Assembly (NCBI GenBank): GCA_002422995.1
Contig: DIUK01000059.1
Location: forward strand, 5,282-23,291
Length of the DNA: 18,010 nt
Reading direction: 5' to 3'
Source: Rhodocyclaceae bacterium UBA6160
GTDB taxonomy: Bacteria; Pseudomonadota; Gammaproteobacteria; Burkholderiales; Rhodocyclaceae
Shown: positions 7,003 through 12,581 of the stretch, piece after piece
Layout: each line of letters opens with the position of its first letter
Position numbering within the stretch: position 1 is the first letter of the stretch
Position numbers and translations under genes: made by a program
Notes under the pieces: model-generated
The model's input: the letters and a program-made list of their open reading frames with translations, nothing else
What the model was told of the DNA's origin: nothing
Databases searched by the model: none

Positions 7003-8440
7003 GACCGGCTCCAGGGGCTTGTATCGTGACCCACTTCCACTCAGTGCAATGATCAATATCGGTCTGCGCCCCTTCACGTCCCATGCCGGAGTCGCCTACG
7101 CCGCCAAATGGCACATGCGGTTCATCATGCAGCGTAGGCGCATTAATGTGCACCATGCCAGCATGAATGCTTTGCGACAACCGCATCGCTTCGGCAAGAT
7201 TTTGTGTAAAGACAGCAGCGGATAAGCCATATGCGGTATCGTTGGCAATCGCTAACGCCGCATCAGCAGAGCCGACTTTATACACAGCCGTCACTGGACC
7301 AAAGGTTTCTTCCTGGTAGCAGACCATGCTTGGATTCACGTTGGTAAGAATGGTCGGCAAACAACGATTGCCTTCCCACTTGCCACCCGTTTCCAGCGTT
7401 GCACCATTGGCCACGGCATTTTCGATGTGATGACGGATACGATCGCGTTGACGTTGCGAAATGATCGGCCCGAGCATGGTTTTCGGATCACGCAAATCAC
7501 CATAGCCGACACCTGCGGCAGCGGCTTTATAGCGCTTCAAGAACTCATCATAAATCGGTGCTTCGACCAAAATACGGCTGGATGCCATACACGCCTGACC
7601 TTGAAACAGAAACATACCGAACACAGCGGCATGAACGGCCGCATCCAGATCGGCATCTTTCAGAATAATCAGCGGGTTTTTACCGCCCAACTCCAGCAAG
7701 GCACGCTTCATGTGTTCGCCACACAGCATGGACAAGTGACGACCCACGCGAGTTGAGCCGGTGAAGTTAACGCCTTTGATACGCGGGTGCGTCACTAAGC
7801 TGTCGCCAATTTCATGCCCAAAGCCAGTGAGCACATTGAATGACCCGGCAGGGAAACCTGCATCACGGAATAGTTCGGCAACCAGCAAAGCGAGCGCTGG
7901 CGCCTCCTCTGAAGCCAATAACACAACGGTATTCCCTGTTGCCAGCGGCCCTGTGCACTGCTTCATCGCCTTGATCAGCGGCACATTAAATGGGGTGATG
8001 CAGGCAAACACGCCCAGGGGCTCCCTCACGCTCATGCTAAAGCGTCCCGGCACATCCGAAGGCAGGGTTTGCCCGGTGATACGGCGCGGAATACCAGCCG
8101 CAGTACGCAAATGGGCAATCGCGTATTTGATCTCGAAATGCGCCTTGAGCAGAGGCGAGCCAATTTCGTCAATCAACACATCGGCAAACGCATCCTTGCG
8201 TTGCTCCAGCAAATCAGCGGCGCGACTCAGCCAGGTTTCGCGCTGACCTGGCGTTGTGGTGCGATAGCTGGCAAAAGCTGCATACGCCGCTTCCACAGCT
8301 AAATGCACATCGTCTGCCGAGGCTTTAGCGACCTCGGCATAAGAACTATCATCAATCGGGTTGTGATCAATGAAAACAGCATTATCTTTTGCGGAACGAA
8401 ACTCGCCGCCAATCCAAAGACTCAGTTTTTTAATTGACAT
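6992..8440 (-). CDS. Aromatic aldehyde dehydrogenase (4-hydroxybenzaldehyde/vanillin dehydrogenase type)
   Basis: This is a 482-residue NAD(P)-dependent aldehyde dehydrogenase with GAGGAG 6 bases before the ATG. It shows FNVP (Asn152), NFTGSTRVG, LELGGKNPL (Glu250 as general base) and QGQACMASS (nucleophile Cys284). The QGQACM context resembles vanillin and 4-hydroxybenzaldehyde dehydrogenases, including PchA. One oddity is that the KPSE cofactor motif is changed to LASE (174-178 region), so the lysine that normally contacts the adenosine ribose is a leucine. It follows the cytochrome c gene by 15 bp and overlaps the decarboxylase gene by 11 bp. This places it between formation of an aryl aldehyde and decarboxylation of the aryl acid. 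Confidence 0.92.
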   Translation of the reverse strand: MSIKKLSLWIGGEFRSAKDNAVFIDHNPIDDSSYAEVAKASADDVHLAVEAAYAAFASYRTTTPGQRETWLSRAADLLEQRKDAFADVLIDEIGSPLLKAHFEIKYAIAHLRTAAGIPRRITGQTLPSDVPGRFSMSVREPLGVFACITPFNVPLIKAMKQCTGPLATGNTVVLLASEEAPALALLVAELFRDAGFPAGSFNVLTGFGHEIGDSLVTHPRIKGVNFTGSTRVGRHLSMLCGEHMKRALLELGGKNPLIILKDADLDAAVHAAVFGMFLFQGQACMASSRILVEAPIYDEFLKRYKAAAAGVGYGDLRDPKTMLGPIISQRQRDRIRHHIENAVANGATLETGGKWEGNRCLPTILTNVNPSMVCYQEETFGPVTAVYKVGSADAALAIANDTAYGLSAAVFTQNLAEAMRLSQSIHAGMVHINAPTLHDEPHVPFGGVGDSGMGREGAQTDIDHCTEWKWVTIQAPGAGHGH

Positions 8441-8455
8441 AAAAACTCCTCGTTA

Positions 8456-8905
8456 TTATTTTGCTGGCACAGCTGGGTGCGGACCTGCAGAAAGGTACTC
8501 AGCGAGCACTTTCAGCTCCGCGTCATTAAGCTCCCCCGTGCGGAAACCCGGCATCAAGCCGCGACCATGACGGACAAAAAAGCGCACAAAATCCGGCGTT
8601 AAATTGTCACGATCCTCTAGCGCACCCTTGTCTTTGCCATACAGATAAGTCAGTGCCGCAGTGCCCGGATGCTCCATGCCGCGATCGTGACACATGATGC
8701 AATTCTTGACAAAAAGCTCTGAACCCTTTGCCAGTGTCTCAGGGCTTAACGTCACCTTTGCAGGTGTAGCCGCGGCGGCCGCATCAGCGGCATTCACCGT
8801 CCCACCAGCGCCGACTATTCCTAACGCTAACATCGCTGACACCAATCTGCATGCCAGCGTGCGCCGTCCAATAAGTATTTCTTTCATCAATCGCGCCTTC
8901 ATCAT
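8456..8905 (-). CDS. pchC: Cytochrome c subunit of a PCMH-type flavocytochrome (PchC-like)
   Basis: This is a c-type cytochrome of up to 149 residues. An N-terminal basic stretch and a hydrophobic segment (about 20-40, ending near NAADA) form a Sec signal peptide. The mature part has one heme site, CIMCH, and a probable axial Met in LMPGF. It takes electrons from the flavoprotein subunit and passes them to the periplasmic electron chain. The ATG at 8905 overlaps the flavoprotein stop (ATGA); in-frame ATGs at 8902 and 8887 are alternatives, and GGAGGG lies better spaced from the one at 8902. Size and gene order match the small subunit of p-cresol methylhydroxylase and eugenol hydroxylase. Confidence 0.9.
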   Translation of the reverse strand: MMKARLMKEILIGRRTLACRLVSAMLALGIVGAGGTVNAADAAAAATPAKVTLSPETLAKGSELFVKNCIMCHDRGMEHPGTAALTYLYGKDKGALEDRDNLTPDFVRFFVRHGRGLMPGFRTGELNDAELKVLAEYLSAGPHPAVPAK

Positions 8906-10476
8906 GCCCTCCCCTTGCGCATGGATTTGGGCCAGATGCCCATTTTCCCTGGCGACAAAATGCCAGACGGATCAACCGCATCCTTGACCTTTTCATGCAT
9001 TCTCAACAACGCGGAATCGTTCCAGTTATAGGTGCCTGCAATCCGATCCATGAAGTCCAGGTGCGTCCGATACTCGCCATACCCCGCAGCAGCAGCTGCA
9101 TCGACCAAATCGCCAAACAGCTTATTCGCACGCGCCTTTTCTTTCGCATCATTGCGATCAAACGTGAGGCAGAAAATATGATGCATATCGCGCCAGCCCA
9201 CAGCAAACTCGCCGCAATAGTCAAATCCCGCCTTGTTGCAGCGATCCCGAATCAACTCATACTGCTTGGTGGCATCCACCCCCGTCACCGGCGAAATGGG
9301 CGAGAAATCAATGTGCGCACCATTAGGAATCCAGTTCATCACGTTGTATTCAGTCATGTTCGGAATACCTGCGCCCAGCTTTTTCCGGTACTGCCAAGCC
9401 ACATCGTCTTTTGCGCGATCTTCATCAAAGTAAAACTTGGCACCCGGAATACTCGCAAAGGCGTCACGAATCACTTCCCACGTGTTGTCCATCATGGGTG
9501 GCGGGCCATACAAGGCACCGTAGAAATTCCACGCACCAATTTTCAGATCACTGCGCATTTTCTTGCGCACGCTATCGGGAATGGGGCCCTTGCCGGTGTA
9601 ATAGTCGCGACGCGTTACTTGCACTGCTGCTTCCCACAACATTTCGACCGTCATCGCAACGGCGGGGATCAGCATATTTACTTTGAGCGGACGCAACACC
9701 TCGGTAATCGCGTGCAGATCACTTTCCTTTTCAAAGGTGATCATGTACGGACGATAACCCGGTGGCTCAGGCATCAACCACATCCCGACTTTGGTGACTA
9801 CACCAAAATTGGATTGCGTAAATAAGCCATCCATTGAGGGACCAAAGCCGTACTTGTACAGATGACTGGTTTGACTACCGGGCAAAGCACCCATACCCGT
9901 TTGCACCAAGGTACCATCCGCCAGCATGACTTCCATGCCGCACTGCATTGTGACGTGATCGCCATACGGGGTATAACCCACGCCGTGCTCGGTCATGTTC
10001 GGCAGCACGCCACCCCAGCCAGGCGCTGCGCAATCCACCCACAGCTTGCTGCCAATCTTCTGCAAGTGACGGTATAAATCCATGTAGCTCACGCCGGGTT
10101 CCACCACCGCGTAACCATGCTTTTCATTCACCTCAAGGATGCGATTCATGCGCTTGAGATCGAGCACAATGTAGCCCGCCTTGCGCGGCGCCGGGCCACC
10201 ATAGGCAAAGTTTTTACCAGTCGAAGTAGTCCACAATGGCGCCTTGTAATGACGCGCCACTTCCAGCACCCGCTGTAATTCTTCGACATTCGCTGGCGCG
10301 ACAGCCGCTGAAGGCTGGTGCAACTCGGCTGGCGTGGTGAGGTAAGCATCGTTATACGCGGGCAACTCCCATTGCGTATCGGTAAATACAAATTCACGGC
10401 CAACTACTTTTTGCAGATCGGCTACCAGCGAAGCAAATTGCTCGCGCTTAATTCCTGGGGGTAATACGGCGTCCAT
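8902..10476 (-). CDS. pchF: Flavoprotein subunit of p-cresol methylhydroxylase / 4-alkylphenol hydroxylase (PchF-like)
   Basis: This is a 524-residue VAO/PCMH-family enzyme. The start is the ATG at 10476, which overlaps the previous stop (TGATG) and has AAAGGAG upstream; an in-frame start at 10530 would lie deep inside the preceding gene. The family landmarks are complete: STGKNFAYGG, VEPGVSYMDLY, GVGYTPYGDH, TGMGALPG, FTQSNFGVVTKVG, GEYRTH (Tyr469/Arg470) and DPSGILSPGKMGIWP. His388 in NGAHIDF aligns with VAO His422, the covalent FAD ligand, while the PCMH ligand Tyr384 aligns with Met380. The VAO base Asp170 aligns with Ala151. With a cytochrome gene directly downstream it should be a dehydrogenase/hydroxylase adding water-derived oxygen to the benzylic carbon of a 4-alkylphenol. 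No signal peptide is visible, though partner PchC is periplasmic. Substrate could be p-cresol, 4-ethylphenol, eugenol or similar. Confidence 0.92.
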   Translation of the reverse strand: MDAVLPPGIKREQFASLVADLQKVVGREFVFTDTQWELPAYNDAYLTTPAELHQPSAAVAPANVEELQRVLEVARHYKAPLWTTSTGKNFAYGGPAPRKAGYIVLDLKRMNRILEVNEKHGYAVVEPGVSYMDLYRHLQKIGSKLWVDCAAPGWGGVLPNMTEHGVGYTPYGDHVTMQCGMEVMLADGTLVQTGMGALPGSQTSHLYKYGFGPSMDGLFTQSNFGVVTKVGMWLMPEPPGYRPYMITFEKESDLHAITEVLRPLKVNMLIPAVAMTVEMLWEAAVQVTRRDYYTGKGPIPDSVRKKMRSDLKIGAWNFYGALYGPPPMMDNTWEVIRDAFASIPGAKFYFDEDRAKDDVAWQYRKKLGAGIPNMTEYNVMNWIPNGAHIDFSPISPVTGVDATKQYELIRDRCNKAGFDYCGEFAVGWRDMHHIFCLTFDRNDAKEKARANKLFGDLVDAAAAAGYGEYRTHLDFMDRIAGTYNWNDSALLRMHEKVKDAVDPSGILSPGKMGIWPKSMRKGRA

Positions 10477-11090
10477 CAGACAACTCCTTTCGGCCAAGCT
10501 AATAAAGACACAAAATCGCCACCCGGCCATGCAGGGGAAGTTAAATCCAAGGTCTTGCGCTCATTACCCGAAGTGAATTCACCAGACTTCATGGATGCCA
10601 ACACAACAGCATACTGAGCAGGATCACTCACGCGATCAACCCATCCAGATAACTGCGTCATCGGCGCTTCCAGTCCAGTAAACTCATGCCGCATTTGCTC
10701 AGCTGCCTGCCGCTGATGCCGCGCCTCGAGCACAACACGCCAGTCCCTCTCCAACAGGCTGCGCACAGCAAATACAGTTGCAGGACGCCCCAGCACCGCC
10801 AACGCACGACCATGCGCTGTACTGAGCGTATCTAACATAGCGCTCCAACCTGAGGCATCATCCAGCGTCACTGTTTGATAGGCCAAACCCAGCTGACGAA
10901 CACCCTCCGCCATATCTGAACCCATTGTTGCATCCGCTTCAAAAAGACACAGGCTATTATGTTCAGCATCAGAAACATTGCCTGCCAAGGCGCTACCGGC
11001 CATGCCCAGCGACGTGAATAACGGTAGTGCAGCACCGCCACGCACCGTCGCCTGCAGGAACGTCCGCCGCGAAGATAAAGTTACACTCAT
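10476..11090 (-). CDS. Tat-signal protein of unknown function coupled to the flavoprotein gene
   Basis: This is a 204-residue protein with a twin-arginine signal: SRRTFLQ at 7-13, a hydrophobic segment, and a likely cleavage after ALA near residue 36. The rest shows no motif I recognise: no heme site, no cysteine pairs and no clear active site. The start has AGGAAA 5-6 bases upstream of the ATG at 11090. Its stop shares a base with the start codon of the PchF-like gene. In the Pseudomonas p-cresol operon an ORF of unknown function, pchX, lies between the cytochrome and flavoprotein genes. This gene may be a positional counterpart, but I could not compare sequences. A role in exporting or assembling the leaderless flavoprotein is an attractive inference. 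Confidence 0.82.
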   Translation of the reverse strand: MSVTLSSRRTFLQATVRGGAALPLFTSLGMAGSALAGNVSDAEHNSLCLFEADATMGSDMAEGVRQLGLAYQTVTLDDASGWSAMLDTLSTAHGRALAVLGRPATVFAVRSLLERDWRVVLEARHQRQAAEQMRHEFTGLEAPMTQLSGWVDRVSDPAQYAVVLASMKSGEFTSGNERKTLDLTSPAWPGGDFVSLLAWPKGVV

Positions 11091-11126
11091 TGGATTTCCT
11101 CACTCCGACAAAAAATTATTTTGATT

Positions 11127-11176
11127 GCCGGAACAGAAGTAAGTAACAAAAAACTCGCTCTCATTCTGATTCCGGC
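11127..11176. repeat. Long imperfect inverted repeat upstream of the PCMH-type operon
   Basis: The arms GCCGGAACAGAA (11127-11138) and TTCTGATTCCGGC (11164-11176) pair over 12 bp with one bulged base, around a 25-base spacer. The repeat lies 37-86 bp upstream of the Tat-protein start. In the minus-strand transcript it could fold as a leader hairpin followed by an A/T-rich tract, acting as an attenuator or as a terminator of the hydrolase gene further upstream. It could equally be an operator for a dimeric regulator. I see it directly; the role is inference. Confidence 0.6.
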
Positions 11177-11205
11177 TTGCAACGGCTTTACTTTTTTTAA
11201 AATTT

Positions 11206-11227
11206 CTACTGCTAACCTAACTACTGC
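11206..11227. repeat. Short direct repeat CTACTGC, 15-bp period
   Basis: CTACTGC occurs at 11206-11212 and again at 11221-11227, in the 236-bp space between the hydrolase gene and the Tat-protein gene. The 15-bp period could suit tandem regulator half-sites, but two 7-mers are little evidence. No convincing -35/-10 pair for the minus-strand operon was found in this space. Confidence 0.3.
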
Positions 11228-11326
11228 AAAACCAAGTAGGTCGGTCAATGCCAAAAGCCTCAGAAACAGCCAGGCATTAACAATCCTAATAACCTAATGG
11301 CCTCGACAACCTCGCAGTCTTGGCGA

Positions 11327-12160
11327 TCAGACTGTCTTTTTTTCCTGAAAAAAATCTGTGACCAATTTAACAAAGCGATCTGCATGTTCAATTTGCGTCC
11401 AATGCCCACATTGACCAAACACATGCAGTTGTGACTTGGGCATAAGCTCAAACAGCTTGAGTGAAGCGGACATCGGCAACACGCGATCTTCGCGACCATG
11501 AATAATCAAGGCCTCATGGGACAACGCACGAATAGCCTCTTCAGGACTCGCCAACGCATCCACCCACTGTTGGCGCGGCGCCGGGAACATGCTCGCAAAC
11601 GATTCCTGGTAACCAGGCCGGATACTCGCCTCATAACGCAGCTTGGCCAACTCATCACTCACCAAATTGCGATCAAAGGCAAAAATATCCATAATCTTGC
11701 GCATATTTTCAAATGACGGCGTGTAACCCCACACATCATCCAGCCCTTGAGTCAACTTAAACGAAGTGCCAGCAGAACCCATAAGCACCATCCGGTTAAC
11801 CCGCTCAGGAGCGCGGATTGCCATTGCCAGCGCAAGCCCTCCGCCAAAAGAATTGCCAACTACATGTGCGCGCTCAATTTTTAGTGCATCAAGCAAACCG
11901 AGCGCATGGCTCACCCAGTTTTGCATAGTGTATTTCGCGCCTGGCGGGCGCTCTGTATAACCAAACCCGGCCATATCAGGGGCAATGACGCGGAAGTTCT
12001 TAGCCAAAACTGGCATACTCAACCGCCAGTTAGCAAAAGCCGTCACACCAGGACCCGAGCCATGAATCATCAACACAGGATCTCCGCTACCTACGTCGTG
12101 ATAATTGGTTGCAAGACCGTTTGCAACAATAGACAAGCCAATTTCTGGATTACCGCTCAC
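11327..12160 (-). CDS. dmpD: DmpD/XylF-like meta-cleavage product hydrolase (2-hydroxymuconic semialdehyde hydrolase)
   Basis: This is a 277-residue alpha/beta hydrolase. The triad is Ser104 in GNSFGGG, Asp225 in HGREDRVLP and His253 in CGHWTQIEH, with the oxyanion segment HGSGPGVTAFANWR. Long stretches resemble DmpD/XylF of the catechol meta pathway, including RVIAPDMAGFGYTERP, DIFAFDRNLV and MFPAPRQQWVD. The enzyme would hydrolyse the C-C bond of a ring-fission product such as 2-hydroxymuconic semialdehyde or its alkyl derivative. The start is a GTG at 12160 with AAGGAG 5 bases upstream; the ATG codons just before it are out of frame and run straight into TGA. It stands 236 bp from the PCMH-type operon and is divergent from msbA. 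No other meta-pathway gene is in the window. Confidence 0.93.
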   Translation of the reverse strand: MSGNPEIGLSIVANGLATNYHDVGSGDPVLMIHGSGPGVTAFANWRLSMPVLAKNFRVIAPDMAGFGYTERPPGAKYTMQNWVSHALGLLDALKIERAHVVGNSFGGGLALAMAIRAPERVNRMVLMGSAGTSFKLTQGLDDVWGYTPSFENMRKIMDIFAFDRNLVSDELAKLRYEASIRPGYQESFASMFPAPRQQWVDALASPEEAIRALSHEALIIHGREDRVLPMSASLKLFELMPKSQLHVFGQCGHWTQIEHADRFVKLVTDFFQEKKTV

Positions 12161-12223
12161 ATCATCTCCTTGGAGTTTTATTAACGCTTAATGACCGCTA
12201 GTTCAGTCAAATCCTTTTCCTTA

Positions 12224-12236
12224 TTTTGTCACAAAA
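12224..12236. promoter_or_regulatory. 13-bp palindrome, candidate operator of the DmpD-like gene
   Basis: TTTTGT-C-ACAAAA is a perfect palindrome with 6-bp arms around one central base, about 64-76 bp upstream of the hydrolase GTG on its upstream side. The place suits an activator or repressor site. The arms are A/T-rich, so chance occurrence is possible. Confidence 0.3.
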
Positions 12237-12397
12237 GCAGATGTTACTAACTATCCTAGCGATTTTTTCTCACATCTTTTTCTAAAAAACCGGCACCATA
12301 CTTCTCATTAACAAGGAATCAGGTGTGGAAATTCAGGCTGCACATCATCACTCGACTAGTGGGGGCTATCTTCCTGCAAAGGCTTCCGCGACTAACA

Positions 12398-12425
12398 GTG
12401 GCAATCCATTATCAACTCGTATAAT
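12398..12425 (+). promoter_or_regulatory. Candidate sigma70 promoter of msbA, with an inverted repeat around the -10
   Basis: GTGGCA (12398-12403, four of six consensus bases) is followed after 16 bp by a perfect TATAAT (12420-12425), which would start transcription about 150 bp before the msbA ATG. CAACTC (12413-12418) and GAGTTG (12433-12438) form an inverted repeat that encloses the -10 box, a place where a repressor would block the polymerase. Only the sequence match supports this. Confidence 0.42.
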
Positions 12426-12581
12426 TACCAAAGAGTTGTTGCATCTTGTGCACCCACGAATTTTTATTAGTTTTTGACACGCGATATATGGCAGGCTTAT
12501 CCCGTTTTATTCGCAACATCCTTTATTTATTCCACCACATGACACGCTCAGGCGAATAGCGCCCTAACCAAACCACCCTTC

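Larger units (their letters stand above)
12161..12581. other. 421-bp divergent control region between the DmpD-like gene and msbA
   Basis: This is the longest stretch without a gene. It is A/T-richer than its surroundings and must hold the promoters of both flanking genes. Visible items are a 13-bp palindrome near the hydrolase side (12224-12236), a plus-strand promoter candidate (12398-12425) and an inverted repeat around its -10 box. A second, weaker TTGACA lies at 12474-12479, with only TTATCC 17 bp beyond. A 50-codon GTG-started reading frame (12325-12477) is present but has no recognisable product. No RNA gene or mobile-element remnant was seen. Confidence 0.6.

Noticed and set aside
6507..7040. 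Minus-strand frame of 177 codons overlapping the decarboxylase start
   Set aside because: It is a shifted frame of the UbiD-family gene with no motifs; the UbiD frame holds the Glu-Arg-Glu set.
8995..9825. Long plus-strand open frame (276 codons) inside the flavoprotein gene
   Set aside because: It is antisense to a gene with complete family motifs and shows no recognisable protein of its own; such frames arise from the codon use of the real gene.
10477..10530. Upstream in-frame start for the PchF-like protein at 10530
   Set aside because: It would lie 55 bp inside the Tat-protein gene and give an N-terminus unlike PCMH proteins; the ATG at 10476 has a good ribosome site and the usual length.
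11315..11341. Hairpin CAGTCT/AGACTG followed by a T-run on the plus strand, resembling an intrinsic terminator
   Set aside because: The T-run is on the strand opposite to the hydrolase gene and comes from its lysine codons; no plus-strand gene ends there. On the minus strand the hairpin is not followed by T residues.
12325..12477. Fifty-codon GTG-started reading frame with AAGGA upstream, before msbA
   Set aside because: The product has no recognisable features, a promoter candidate lies inside it, and short frames of this size are expected by chance.
12474..12502. TTGACA with TTATCC 17 bp beyond, as a second msbA promoter
   Set aside because: The -10 match is poor; the upstream TATAAT candidate is better, so I did not list this as a separate feature.
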